DNA of 46,463 nucleotides from TMED27 sp050633165 (GTDB lineage: Bacteria > Pseudomonadota > Alphaproteobacteria > Micavibrionales > Micavibrionaceae), in contig JBOEFZ010000039.1 of the NCBI GenBank assembly GCA_050633165.1, positions 1 to 46,463 of the forward strand, in the 5' to 3' direction. The notes beneath the pieces are model-generated. The model worked only from the letters and a program-made list of their open reading frames with translations. It was not told the DNA's origin and ran no database searches. Position numbers and translations under genes: made by a program. Shown in pieces: positions 30,845 through 39,918 of this stretch. Every line of letters starts with the position of its first letter. Position 1 is the first letter of the stretch.

Positions 30845-33800
30845 ATGCCTGACAATGTAACGACAACAGATAAAGTACTAGCCCCAGCAGAGATGCTGTT
30901 GCAGCTTGTGCAGGATGCTCGTTCCGGATTTAATGCACCGACTACACAAAGTGCACAGGCCTTTGACATTTTACTGACTCTTTCAGGGGAAGCGCCGGAT
31001 ACCCTTCTTGAAATTTTAAAATCAGATGATGCTGCAAATAAATTTGCCACCGACGAACAAATGCTTGCCGCTTTGGAGGCTGCTTTCCAAGGGCCGCCCG
31101 CAGAAACTGAGGTGCCTGTAAGACCTCCATCCGTTGAAATTACCAGTGACTTACTCAAGGAGTTTTTACAGTTCAAGCTTCCAGAAGGCCAGCCAGAGCT
31201 TCAAGCGCGCCTTGATAAGGCATTGGCAGCCCTTACATCCCGTGATTTTGATCGTCCAAACGAAGCACAAGATGCGATCATGGATATTGTGTCTGAATTG
31301 GAAGATTTGGATCTTGAGCAAGAGGCTTACGCATTAGAGCTTTTTGCGGACTCTCTTCCTTATTTCAGCACGATCGATTTTCATATTGATAAAGGCGATT
31401 GGGAGGGTGTTTCGCGCGTGGTGAGTGACATCAAAGCCAATTTCAACCATCTAAAAATAGCCGAAGACGGTACTTTTCTAACCTTTGAAGGCGATTTTGA
31501 TGCGCTTGATGCCGATAAGCAAGTGGAGATTATGCACGATGCCGCATTCGCGCAAATCGCGACGGTTTTAGAGACTGGCATTGAAGCAAAAGCTGAGCGA
31601 CAGACATTTGATGAAGAATATGATGGTGCAGATTTGGAACAAATGAGAGTTTGGACACATGCACGTGATCAAAAGCTTTCCAATTACGACCCTTCCATTT
31701 TCGCTGGCGAGCTTACCGATGATATGCTTGCCAAGCATGAAAGCTTCTTGACGGCTGCAAAAATTCTTTATGACATGAAAGCGGGCAAAGAAGGCGCATG
31801 GGATGCCCATATCGCGAGTAAGCAAGCACGTTACGAGAATGCCCACGACAGGGTCAAAGCGCGTCACGGCCTTAAGCCCGTAACACCAGAATCCGCGAAT
31901 GAAGAGCTGACGAAATGGGCGCTGCAATATACCTCTGATCTTAGTATGCAGGCGGCGGAAGGGCTGAGCACAGTCTGGAACATTGATGATTGGAGTAAGG
32001 AACAACAAACGGCCATGCTTTACGCCTTGCGTGCATATGAGCATAAGAATATGTCATGGGCGGGCGTCGGACGGGCTGCTTCCTCTATGGCTACGGACGA
32101 AGCGACTTGGGCCATGGCCGGCGGAGGCTTTCTCGCAGGGTGGGTTACCGGTGGTACGGGATGGCTTGCCGGAGCCGGTGGTGTTCTAACACGTGTCGGC
32201 GCGCAAGCGACCTCAAAACTCGGCGCGACAGCGTTGGTTCGCGGGCTTACAAATTCCGTTATGGGTAAGGTTTTGACCCATGGTGTTACGCGCGGTGTTA
32301 TGAGCGCGGGTACTATGGGTGCTACTGAAGGCTTAACGACAGACTATCTGATCAACTATAACTTTGAAAAAACTGCCAGTGAGGCCATTAACGTTGACCT
32401 GCAATATACAAGCGGTCGCGGTATTATGGCCGCTGGTGGTGGTTTTGCCTTTGGAGGCGTATTTGGCGGACTTGGTGCTTTGGCACGTGGGAAGTATGAT
32501 GCGAACAACCTTCCTCCCTTAGATGGAGAAACAGGCGCAGCCCCCCTCCCCCTCGGCCCGACGATTAAGGCGGCGGCGCGGATGGAGACGGAATTGAAGG
32601 GGAGCGTTAGCGCTGCAGCCTTTGCACCCGCACCCGTGCCAACGACGGCGAAGCTTGAATTACCGAACGCTTTAACCGCGCCGAAGGTTGCGGAGGTTGA
32701 TATAGATCCGGCAACGATCGTCGACCCCGAAATCACCCCAACCGAGCGCGTTGCGCCGGAAGGACCGGAAGCGCCAGTGGTAAAGGCCGAGCCGGAAGTG
32801 CGGGCGGGGGAGTACACACAAGCCGTTGGTTTTCAGGCACCAAGCGCAACAGCCGACCTCACAAAAATGCAAGCCAGTACTATGCGTACCGCTTCAGATG
32901 GAGCGGATGCGGACTTGATGACAGGAGCTGGGCGTGCAGATGTTAATAGCCCAGCACCCGAAGCTATCGATGGGCACATTCTTGATATTAAAGAGATTAT
33001 TAAATCAGGACGGACTGGCATTGGTCGCTCTGGCCTTGATAGCGATCAATGGCTTGCATTAACGGATCTTGTTGAAGCCCTGAATGCGCAAAGCGCCTCT
33101 TTGTCTCGCCCCCAGAAAAAGCAAGTTAGGGATCTTATTGGAGACATAGAACAATTAAAATCCGGCACTAAAACTGATGTTAACGATCCAGATATGCTGG
33201 ATGCTTTCGTGGCCTTGCGCGATGCCACAAACGAATTAAATGAAGCCCTATCTAAACCTGCTAACCCGAAAAAACCAAAAGCAGCGCCACGCCGAGAGAA
33301 AACCGAGCCGGAGGCGGAGGGGGAGGGGGAGACAGAGGCGGAAATCGAGAACTATGCAAGAGATCGCGCCGAGGCGGAAGAAATCGAAGACTTCGCGAGA
33401 GCGCGCAGAGAAGCCACGGCCGAAAATGCGGCGTTTGATGCGGCACGCATAAACCCCGCTATGCGTGGCTACCCTGAATTTGATACTTCATCTTATCTCA
33501 CCTTCAGAGATGATATCGTTGCTTATAGAGAGGAACAGTTACGTCTTGTGAACCAGCCACCAGAAGGTGGGTGGCGAGAGTTTACAACTTTAGATCGCTT
33601 TAAAATTCGTCCAAGACAGATAGAAAATGCGCGATCACCCAATGATTTCTTGCATCACATGAAGGCCGCTTGGGGAAAAATGCATGATGAATTAAAAGCG
33701 GCTGAAGGTTTATCAGATGAGGCTTTTAAAATTGTTCGTGCTAGAGCGACACAAGATTTTGTTAATACACTTGATCAACTTCGCACCTCTTTAAGCGTTA

Positions 33801-36538
33801 TTAAACCTCGCGAAAATGCAGATTCTATAAGGTATGTTGCAGACTTCGCATTGGCACCTGATGAGATGCAAAAACTTGCAATATTTAAAGATTTAGAACG
33901 CATGCGAGATCTTGCCGAAAATAAGATGAGCGATAGTAATTTAGGCAGCTACGACGATTTTCGAACCTTTATACAGAATTCAGTGAATAGATTAAAAGAG
34001 CCTACGGGAACAGGGGCATCCGCATCTTCCGCCTTGCAGATTGAAGATAAGCTTCATGATGCAAAATTTAATGTCTCCGAGAATGCTTGGAACAACGGTC
34101 AATTACGACGTGATATTCTGCAAGGGACTTATGCCTTTACTGGCTATGAAATGCGGGCGAGCAATATGATTAATAGCGGGAACAAAGAAAATATTATTAA
34201 TGAAGACTTCATGAAAGGTATTTCAACTGCAGACCCTGCCTCTAGTGACCGCTATAAAAATACTATGATTGGTCGCTTTCAAAAATATGTTGATAACGGC
34301 CTTGAAGCAGCAATGTTTGAAGCTCATGAAGAATTTATGATGAAAATGGGTACAGAGCCCCCTGTCTCTTGGATATCACATACAGATTTATACGCAGGAC
34401 AGCTTGACGAGCTTCTTTATGATTTCTACATGACTAACCCTACTAGCATTGATGCGATCAATATGATCGTTAGGTATCAACACGAGGGCAAAGCATATAT
34501 GCCGAACCCATCTGGTGCGCTGGACAATCCTATACTTGAGAATTTAAAGTTTAATATTCATGAAGATGGCTTAAACATGGGCAGACGTTCAGTGCGTGCA
34601 AGAGCTGCAGAAAAAATCAGGTGGTTCATTGCCTATTCACAGTTTCGCATGACAGGTAACGCTGATAACTGGAAACCTTATCTCAACAAACTTTATACAC
34701 TCCCCGCCCGCGCGCCCCTTGCTTTAATCAAGCATATTACGGGCCCTGAAATTGATTGGGCTGCTACACGCGCAGCCCGCAAAAGCGATTCAAAAGCTGC
34801 GGCAGTCCTTAAGGACCATAAGTATTTTTCAGAAGGTGATAGCAAAAGTAAAATCTGGGGGTGGAAACCTGCATACATAGCAAGAAGAATTGGTGTAAGC
34901 CTTGGTAGACTTCCAATGCTTCATTCACCCGCTATTCTTGCAAGGCATTTACCCATCGAGCTTTTAGGGCACAATGCTGCCATTGCGCTTACAAGCAAAG
35001 GGGGGACTTTTGCCTTAACTTATGGAGCACCTGCCATAATAGGTACAGGCCTAGCCATGGAAACATTTGGTAATGAAACATGGCAAGAAATCGGAGCAGA
35101 TTTAAAAGGCGCAGGCCAAACACTTTATACACCGCAATATTTGATCTCCCAGCATCTTAATCCTATCGACTGGGGCGTTGGCGTTCCTGCCAGAATTGCC
35201 CAGGGTGGCGCTTGGCTGACAGGTTTTGACGGTTTTTCTAACTTCGCAGGTATTGTAGCAAGCGATGTTGCTGGCCTATCTAAAGTTCCTGGTCAAATTG
35301 TTTATGGCAGCTATGGCAAGCCTTCAAGAGCAGAAAGGCGGGCGGAGGCCGCAAAGAAAGCGGCGGCGGCGGTGTTGAAGGATCGTCGGGTGGCTTCGCT
35401 TCGGGGGTTTGCGGTGCAGTTTTTGGATGGGGTGGATGCGGACAAGGCTCAAACTATGGATGCGGCGGCGCTTACGGACGCGTTGGATAAGAAGAGTCCG
35501 GAACTTGCTAAACTTGCGCTTGCGATGGCGGGGGAGAAGGATGGGGATGACTTTAAATATGAAGAATCTGAGCTTAGCTCTGCCGCCTTGAATGATGAGC
35601 GTGTTAAGCGGGTTGAGGCGGCCGCTGAAGAATTGAATAATAATAATAATAATAANNNNNNNNNNNNNAATAATAATAACAATAACAATAGCTACTCCGC
35701 TGCTGACATCATTGACCGTACGGGTAACTGGAAGACGATGGCGTTTGATGGGTTTCATCGTTTTACGGATATTGATGGGGATAATCGTTCGGAGATTGCG
35801 GGGACGTTGGTTGCGACTGAGCAGTTTTTGGATATGGGCGCGAGCTTTACCAAGGCGGCGTTTTCCGGTGCGTATGGTGAGCGGGGGCAAAAATATGGGG
35901 CGTATGGCGTTGGCTTGATTGCGATGCTGGTCGGGACGCCATTGTTGAAGAAGTTTTTGGGCGTTGGGAATATTCCGCTTATTGGCCTTGTGATTGGGGC
36001 GGCGTTATTCTTTGGCTCCTCCAACATGGCTTATGCTGCGGCGACGGGTGTTGCGCAAGGTGATGATGGCGATGATGAAACAGGTGGTACTGGCGGCTTT
36101 ATTGCAGCAGCACAGGCGAATGGCGGCACCAGCATTATCAATCATACAGGTGATAAAATCAAACAAATTCAACAAGTTGACTTTGAAGAAAACATTGACA
36201 ACGACCCAGAAGATGAGGTTGCCCGCGTTATTGATGCAGACGCAAACGGTATGGCGGTGCTTCAAGTTAATAATGTTGTTTCAGGTGGGAGCTTTATTTC
36301 ACCAAGGCTTATTGACCTTCGTAGAATACAAGCAGGGGCTCAATTCACCCCCCAAATAGGTGGCGGTCTTTTAATCGACAATCCAGGTGTGGATGATGAT
36401 ATTCTCATTGATGTAATTGATAATAATAACGGTCAAAAACAAATGACGATTAAGTTTGGTAATGAAGCGGCTATCCCAATGGACTTCATCGCGGAAGCGG
36501 ATGTTGCGGCAGAATTAGTGAGGCTAGAAGCGAATTAA
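30845..36538 (+). CDS. Giant orphan multidomain protein (about 1897 codons, contains an assembly gap)
   Basis: One open frame with no overall family I recognise and no signal peptide. Visible layout: residues 1-400 acidic and helical; about 404-552 Gly/Ala-rich with hydrophobic stretches (MAGGGFLAGWVTGGTGWLAG; IMAAGGGFAFGGVFGGLGAL); about 590-657 Pro/Glu/Val-rich linker; about 799-866 strongly charged (many Glu, Arg, Ala); about 870-1380 a more ordinary globular-looking region with AT-richer codons; a hydrophobic stretch near 1385-1410; a basic/Ala stretch near 1495; a poly-Asn tract near 1598-1617 interrupted by 13 N; membrane-like segments at about 1688-1733 (GVGLIAMLVGTPLLKKF, IPLIGLVIGAALFFGSS); and an acidic tail. 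It could be a large surface, secreted or phage-like structural protein. The membrane-like glycine regions recall, without proof, effector or tape-measure proteins. Confidence 0.75.
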   Translation: MPDNVTTTDKVLAPAEMLLQLVQDARSGFNAPTTQSAQAFDILLTLSGEAPDTLLEILKSDDAANKFATDEQMLAALEAAFQGPPAETEVPVRPPSVEITSDLLKEFLQFKLPEGQPELQARLDKALAALTSRDFDRPNEAQDAIMDIVSELEDLDLEQEAYALELFADSLPYFSTIDFHIDKGDWEGVSRVVSDIKANFNHLKIAEDGTFLTFEGDFDALDADKQVEIMHDAAFAQIATVLETGIEAKAERQTFDEEYDGADLEQMRVWTHARDQKLSNYDPSIFAGELTDDMLAKHESFLTAAKILYDMKAGKEGAWDAHIASKQARYENAHDRVKARHGLKPVTPESANEELTKWALQYTSDLSMQAAEGLSTVWNIDDWSKEQQTAMLYALRAYEHKNMSWAGVGRAASSMATDEATWAMAGGGFLAGWVTGGTGWLAGAGGVLTRVGAQATSKLGATALVRGLTNSVMGKVLTHGVTRGVMSAGTMGATEGLTTDYLINYNFEKTASEAINVDLQYTSGRGIMAAGGGFAFGGVFGGLGALARGKYDANNLPPLDGETGAAPLPLGPTIKAAARMETELKGSVSAAAFAPAPVPTTAKLELPNALTAPKVAEVDIDPATIVDPEITPTERVAPEGPEAPVVKAEPEVRAGEYTQAVGFQAPSATADLTKMQASTMRTASDGADADLMTGAGRADVNSPAPEAIDGHILDIKEIIKSGRTGIGRSGLDSDQWLALTDLVEALNAQSASLSRPQKKQVRDLIGDIEQLKSGTKTDVNDPDMLDAFVALRDATNELNEALSKPANPKKPKAAPRREKTEPEAEGEGETEAEIENYARDRAEAEEIEDFARARREATAENAAFDAARINPAMRGYPEFDTSSYLTFRDDIVAYREEQLRLVNQPPEGGWREFTTLDRFKIRPRQIENARSPNDFLHHMKAAWGKMHDELKAAEGLSDEAFKIVRARATQDFVNTLDQLRTSLSVIKPRENADSIRYVADFALAPDEMQKLAIFKDLERMRDLAENKMSDSNLGSYDDFRTFIQNSVNRLKEPTGTGASASSALQIEDKLHDAKFNVSENAWNNGQLRRDILQGTYAFTGYEMRASNMINSGNKENIINEDFMKGISTADPASSDRYKNTMIGRFQKYVDNGLEAAMFEAHEEFMMKMGTEPPVSWISHTDLYAGQLDELLYDFYMTNPTSIDAINMIVRYQHEGKAYMPNPSGALDNPILENLKFNIHEDGLNMGRRSVRARAAEKIRWFIAYSQFRMTGNADNWKPYLNKLYTLPARAPLALIKHITGPEIDWAATRAARKSDSKAAAVLKDHKYFSEGDSKSKIWGWKPAYIARRIGVSLGRLPMLHSPAILARHLPIELLGHNAAIALTSKGGTFALTYGAPAIIGTGLAMETFGNETWQEIGADLKGAGQTLYTPQYLISQHLNPIDWGVGVPARIAQGGAWLTGFDGFSNFAGIVASDVAGLSKVPGQIVYGSYGKPSRAERRAEAAKKAAAAVLKDRRVASLRGFAVQFLDGVDADKAQTMDAAALTDALDKKSPELAKLALAMAGEKDGDDFKYEESELSSAALNDERVKRVEAAAEELNNNNNNXXXXXNNNNNNNSYSAADIIDRTGNWKTMAFDGFHRFTDIDGDNRSEIAGTLVATEQFLDMGASFTKAAFSGAYGERGQKYGAYGVGLIAMLVGTPLLKKFLGVGNIPLIGLVIGAALFFGSSNMAYAAATGVAQGDDGDDETGGTGGFIAAAQANGGTSIINHTGDKIKQIQQVDFEENIDNDPEDEVARVIDADANGMAVLQVNNVVSGGSFISPRLIDLRRIQAGAQFTPQIGGGLLIDNPGVDDDILIDVIDNNNGQKQMTIKFGNEAAIPMDFIAEADVAAELVRLEAN
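35636..35695 (+). repeat. AAT microsatellite (poly-Asn) with a 13-base N gap
   Basis: AAT triplets run from 35636 to 35655, then N at 35656-35668, then AAT/AAC triplets to about 35692. Both flanks are in the frame of the giant ORF and encode asparagine. The 13 N complete the period exactly (one base plus four codons), so the frame is kept, but the true repeat number is unknown. The gap is probably a masked or collapsed simple repeat. Confidence 0.9.
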
Positions 36539-36598
36539 GAATGGAAAACAGTGGCTTATATTGATGCTTCCCCATAGAGTTTACAAATGCTATCCTAT

Positions 36599-36633
36599 AA
36601 ACGTGGAAATTAGGTTTTCCACGTTTCTTTTTA
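36599..36633 (+). terminator. Intrinsic terminator after the giant ORF
   Basis: AACGTGGAAA (36600-36609), loop TTAGGT, TTTCCACGTT (36616-36625) form a perfect 10-bp stem (11 with the outer A-T), followed by TCTTTTT. It lies 61 nt after the stop codon. Confidence 0.85.
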
Positions 36634-36670
36634 TGTTCATCCGAACGCCGCTCTATACGCGGGTTATACA

Positions 36671-37069
36671 ATGAGTGAAGACGAAGACACATCGACGGGC
36701 GCGGCAAAGCCCAGCATAAAAAGCGCGTTCCAACCCGGGAAGGCGGCGGGGAAGCCTGCGTTATTCACTTCGGATGAGATGGATATTTATTGCAATAAGG
36801 TGACGCTCGAGACTTATATCTTTCATGGAAAAGATGTGGATTATGATCCGATTGCTTATTTGGAATACGACAAGGCGGAAAAGCGCGTGGATATTGTGAT
36901 GAAGGATAATACGCGGATGGATTTAGGGGTGAAGATTCAGTGGCTTGTGCGTCCCTATTTCACCAAGGCGAAAGAGGTTTCGATTGTGCAGACGAAGGGT
37001 CGGGAGCCGATTGATGGCACGGTTGTGCCGTTGATTCATAAGGGCGATGCGCCGCCTAAGAATATATAA
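36671..37069 (+). CDS. Small orphan protein, paralogue of the next gene
   Basis: A 132-residue acidic protein of unknown function. After a charged, Lys/Ala-rich N-terminus of about 35 residues, the rest looks beta-rich (TLETYIFHGKDVDYDPIAYL, then RVDIVMKDNTRMDLGVKIQW). It ends EPIDGTVVPLIHKGD. The gene at 37199 has the same order of elements, with a short aromatic segment, a D(D/N)(G/T)-R-x-D-hydrophobic turn, and a closing G-x-x-(V/I)PLIxH, so I consider the two paralogues. Its start is 38 nt after the giant ORF terminator, with no CtrA-type box visible. No signal peptide. Confidence 0.7.
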   Translation: MSEDEDTSTGAAKPSIKSAFQPGKAAGKPALFTSDEMDIYCNKVTLETYIFHGKDVDYDPIAYLEYDKAEKRVDIVMKDNTRMDLGVKIQWLVRPYFTKAKEVSIVQTKGREPIDGTVVPLIHKGDAPPKNI

Positions 37070-37075
37070 ACATAT

Positions 37076-37152
37076 GCGTCATCCTGAAGGGCTTTAGCCC
37101 TGAAGGATCTCATGCAATTCGGGAGATCCCTCACATGCGTTCGGGATGACGC
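37076..37152. repeat. Palindromic repeat between the paralogous pair
   Basis: GCGTCATCC (37076-37084) pairs with GGATGACGC (37144-37152). Inside, GAAGGGCTTTAGCCCTGAAG forms a hairpin and AGGATCTCATG faces GGGAGATCC. Repeats of the GTCATCCTGAA type are common intergenic elements in alphaproteobacteria. No T-tract follows. Confidence 0.75.
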
Positions 37153-37198
37153 TCTTTAGGGGTGACGGGCATTATCGGAAAATGCTATAAAAATTCTT

Positions 37199-37564
37199 AT
37201 GAGTGATTTGACCGACCTAGATAGAGAGAAAATGCCCGTTCAGGATTTGAGCGGCTTTGTTCTTGGGGTGGATGAAAATAATCCGCTGGATATCGAGGTG
37301 GCGGTGAATGAGGTCGGGAAAGTTGTTTTGTTTCATAACCGCCAATTCAAGAGCGAGATTTCGTGGTTCGAGTTTGATTTGGCGACGTTAAAGCTGACAT
37401 TCGTTTTGGATGACGGGCAAATTCGCGATGCGGGGTTTTATGCGACGCAGGGGATGGCTAAATATATGCAGAATAGCCATCAGATTCTTATGGTACTCAT
37501 TGATGCGGATAGCGGTGAGGCGACGGAAGGGCATTATATTCCGCTGATTATTCATCGCAGTTAA
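37199..37564 (+). CDS. Small orphan protein, paralogue of the previous gene
   Basis: A 121-residue acidic protein with no signal peptide. Its predicted beta-rich pattern (ISWFEFDLATLKLTFVLDDG, then QIRDAGFYATQGMAKYMQ) and closing EGHYIPLIIHRS line up with the protein at 36671-37069, where the end reads DGTVVPLIHKG. Identity is low but the order and spacing are the same, suggesting an old tandem duplication. I do not recognise a domain. It is followed by a repeat and a CtrA-type box belonging to the next small gene. Confidence 0.7.
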   Translation: MSDLTDLDREKMPVQDLSGFVLGVDENNPLDIEVAVNEVGKVVLFHNRQFKSEISWFEFDLATLKLTFVLDDGQIRDAGFYATQGMAKYMQNSHQILMVLIDADSGEATEGHYIPLIIHRS

Positions 37565-37584
37565 AAGCACCCGCCCCTCTTCAT

Positions 37585-37663
37585 CATCGCATGTTTCACC
37601 CATGCAATCTTAGCAAGATTCTAATGGCACCATGGATTACACGGACAAGCCGTGTAATGACGG
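37585..37663. repeat. Palindromic repeat related to the 18424 family
   Basis: The right arm 37630-37663 in reverse complement begins CCGTCATTACACGGCTTGTC, closely matching the arm CGTCATTGCATGGCTTGTCC at 18424. The left arm (CATCGCATGTTTCACCCATG from 37585) pairs only loosely, so this copy has diverged. Confidence 0.6.
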
Positions 37664-37698
37664 TTTTTATGAGGATATACGCACTTTTCGGAGCAAAA

Positions 37699-37713
37699 TT
37701 AAGGTTTTGTTAA
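37699..37713 (+). promoter_or_regulatory. CtrA-type box upstream of the 60-aa gene
   Basis: TTAA (37699-37702), GGTTTTG, TTAA (37710-37713), 90 nt before the start at 37803. A weak -10 candidate (CATACT or TAATACT) lies about ten to twenty bases further on. Confidence 0.55.
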
Positions 37714-37802
37714 GCTTTCACATTCATACTTAATACTAAGAAAAACAAAGAATTACTTAAGATTCTGTTTTTATAGAGCGTGTTAATTTTTAAGGAGTGT
37801 GT

Positions 37803-37985
37803 ATGTCCCATATGGTTAATGATTTTGCAGCGGCAGGCTCGATTGCTTTGCGAGCCACATTTAACAACGAAGGGCAACATTTAGATACATTCGCAACGTC
37901 GATTAACGGTCAATCCCTTGATAGTGGATTAAACCTTTCAGCAGACCCCGCGATGGCCGCTAAGCTCGATATTCCAACCCTTTAA
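37803..37985 (+). CDS. Small orphan protein, 60 aa
   Basis: A 60-residue protein starting MSHMVNDFAAAGSIALRATF, with a Ser/Leu/Asp-rich remainder ending in AKLDIPTL. No signal peptide, membrane segment or known motif. It is probably a real gene because aaggag at 37792-37797 is well placed before ATG 37803, a full CtrA-type box lies upstream, and the reading frame runs the whole interval to lepA. The GTG at 37797 overlaps the ribosome site and is rejected. Confidence 0.6.
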   Translation: MSHMVNDFAAAGSIALRATFNNEGQHLDTFATSINGQSLDSGLNLSADPAMAAKLDIPTL

Positions 37986-38028
37986 TTAAACTTGCATTTA
38001 ACCTCCTATAACCGTACATCTTACGGTT

Positions 38029-39861
38029 ATGAGCACATCTGATAATTCTCCGAAAACAAAACCTCTCGAACATATTCGTAACTTTGCGATTATTGCGCAT
38101 ATTGATCATGGGAAATCGACGCTTGCCGATCGGTTGATCCAGACTTGTGGGGGGCTTGAGGCGCGGGAGATGAGTGAGCAGGTGCTCGATAACACCGATA
38201 TCGAGCGGGAGCGTGGGATTACGATTAAGGCGCAGACGGTGCGCCTTGAATATACCGCCAAAGATGGCATTACCTATCAGATGAATTTGATGGACACGCC
38301 GGGGCATGTGGATTTCTCTTATGAGGTTTCGCGTAGCCTCGCATCTTGTGAAGGATCGATCCTTGTTGTGGATGCGTCCCAAGGGGTGGAGGCGCAGACA
38401 TTGGCGAATGTTTATATGGCGCTGGATAATGATCATGAGATTGTTCCTGTTATTAATAAAATTGATTTGCCTGCCGCCGATCCGGATAAGGTTTGCCGCG
38501 AGGTCGAGGATGTGATCGGGCTTGATTGTTCGGACGCGGTGCATGCATCGGCCAAGACGGGGATCGGGATTGAGGATTTGCTCGAGGCAGTTGTGACCAC
38601 CCTGCCCCCGCCCTCTAGCGGTGATGCGGACGCGCCGACGAAGGCTTTGCTCGTGGATTCGTGGTATGACATTTATCTGGGCGTTGTTGTTTTGGTGCGG
38701 GTCATGGATGGGTATCTGCGCAAGGGACAGAAGATCAAATTCATGAGCAACGGCGCGACGCGCGATATTGACCGTGTGGGGATGTTTACGCCGAAGAAGG
38801 TCGAGCTGGATTACCTTGGGCCGGGGGAGATGGGCTTTATTACGGCCTCGATCAAGGATATTTCCGAGACGAATGTCGGGGATACGATTACGGATGATAA
38901 GAAGCCGTGCGAAACGGCGCTGGACGGGTTTAAGCCTTCGATCCCGATGGTGTTTTGTTCGTTCTATCCGGCGGATGCGGGGGAGTTTGAGAAGCTGCGC
39001 GATTCTTTGGGTAAGATTAAGCTTAATGATGCGAGCTTGCATTTCGAGATGGAGAGCAGCCAAGCGCTTGGGCTTGGGTTCCGGTGTGGTTTCCTTGGGC
39101 TGTTGCATATGGAGATTATCCAAGAGCGGCTCGAGCGGGAATTTGATCTTGATCTAATCCCCACCGCGCCGAGTGTGGTTTATAAGATTAATATGACGAA
39201 CGGGGAGCAGATCGAGCTGTATAACCCCGTTGATATGCCAGAGGTACAGCGGATTGACAGCATTGAGGAGCCTTGGATTAAGGCGACGATTATGGTGCCG
39301 GATGAATATTTGGGTGGATTACTACAGCTGTGTCAGGATCGGCGCGGGGTGCAGATTGATCTGACCTATGCGGGGGATCGGGCGATGCTCGTTTATCGCT
39401 TGCCGCTCAATGAGGTTGTGTTTGATTTTTATGACCGATTGAAGAGCTTGTCCAAGGGCTATGCGAGTTTTGATTATGAGCTGGATGGTTATGGCGAAAA
39501 TGATTTGGTGAAGCTGTCGGTGCTCGTGAATGAGGAGCCGGTTGATGCGCTCGCCATGATTGTGCATCGTGACAGTGCGGTTGGACGTGGGCGCGGCATG
39601 TGTGAGCGGCTCAAGGATTTGATCCCCCGTCAAATGTTCAAGATTGCTATCCAAGCCGCGATTGGCGGTAAGATCATCGCGCGGGAGAATGTGAGCGCGA
39701 TGCGTAAGGATGTAACGGCGAAATGTTACGGCGGCGATATCACGCGGAAGAAGAAATTGTTGGAGAAGCAGAAGAAGGGGAAGGCGAAGATGCGGCAATA
39801 CGGGAATGTAGAGATCCCGCAAAGCGCGTTTATTGCGGCGTTGAAGATGGGGGATGATTGA
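38029..39861 (+). CDS. lepA: Elongation factor 4 (LepA), translational GTPase
   Basis: A 610-residue ribosome-associated GTPase. G1 AHIDHGKSTLADRL near 23, the switch I RGITIKAQTV, G3 DTPGHVDF, and G4 NKIDLP are intact. The LepA-specific C-terminal domain is present (GQRSAVGRG equivalent HRDSAVGRGRGMCERLKDLI, IARENVSAMRKDVTAKCYGGD, ending RKKKLLEKQKKGKAKMRQYG). This housekeeping gene sits amid orphan genes; codon use returns to the GCG/TTG-rich style of the left half of the window. Confidence 0.97.
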   Translation: MSTSDNSPKTKPLEHIRNFAIIAHIDHGKSTLADRLIQTCGGLEAREMSEQVLDNTDIERERGITIKAQTVRLEYTAKDGITYQMNLMDTPGHVDFSYEVSRSLASCEGSILVVDASQGVEAQTLANVYMALDNDHEIVPVINKIDLPAADPDKVCREVEDVIGLDCSDAVHASAKTGIGIEDLLEAVVTTLPPPSSGDADAPTKALLVDSWYDIYLGVVVLVRVMDGYLRKGQKIKFMSNGATRDIDRVGMFTPKKVELDYLGPGEMGFITASIKDISETNVGDTITDDKKPCETALDGFKPSIPMVFCSFYPADAGEFEKLRDSLGKIKLNDASLHFEMESSQALGLGFRCGFLGLLHMEIIQERLEREFDLDLIPTAPSVVYKINMTNGEQIELYNPVDMPEVQRIDSIEEPWIKATIMVPDEYLGGLLQLCQDRRGVQIDLTYAGDRAMLVYRLPLNEVVFDFYDRLKSLSKGYASFDYELDGYGENDLVKLSVLVNEEPVDALAMIVHRDSAVGRGRGMCERLKDLIPRQMFKIAIQAAIGGKIIARENVSAMRKDVTAKCYGGDITRKKKLLEKQKKGKAKMRQYGNVEIPQSAFIAALKMGDD

Positions 39862-39867
39862 TTTTTG

Positions 39868-39896
39868 TTGACATAACGCTTTAATCCTTCTATTAA
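39868..39896 (+). promoter_or_regulatory. sigma70 promoter of the AT-rich gene
   Basis: TTGACA (39868-39873), a 17-nt spacer, TATTAA (39891-39896): a near-consensus promoter located just after the lepA stop and 23 nt before the next ATG. Its quality contrasts with the CtrA-type promoters of its neighbours. Confidence 0.75.
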
Positions 39897-39918
39897 ACAC
39901 CAACCAATAGAGGCCGTT

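Noticed and set aside
35656..35668. N run as a scaffold join between unrelated contigs
   Set aside because: Both sides continue the same AAT repeat in the same frame, so a masked or collapsed repeat is more likely, though a join cannot be excluded.
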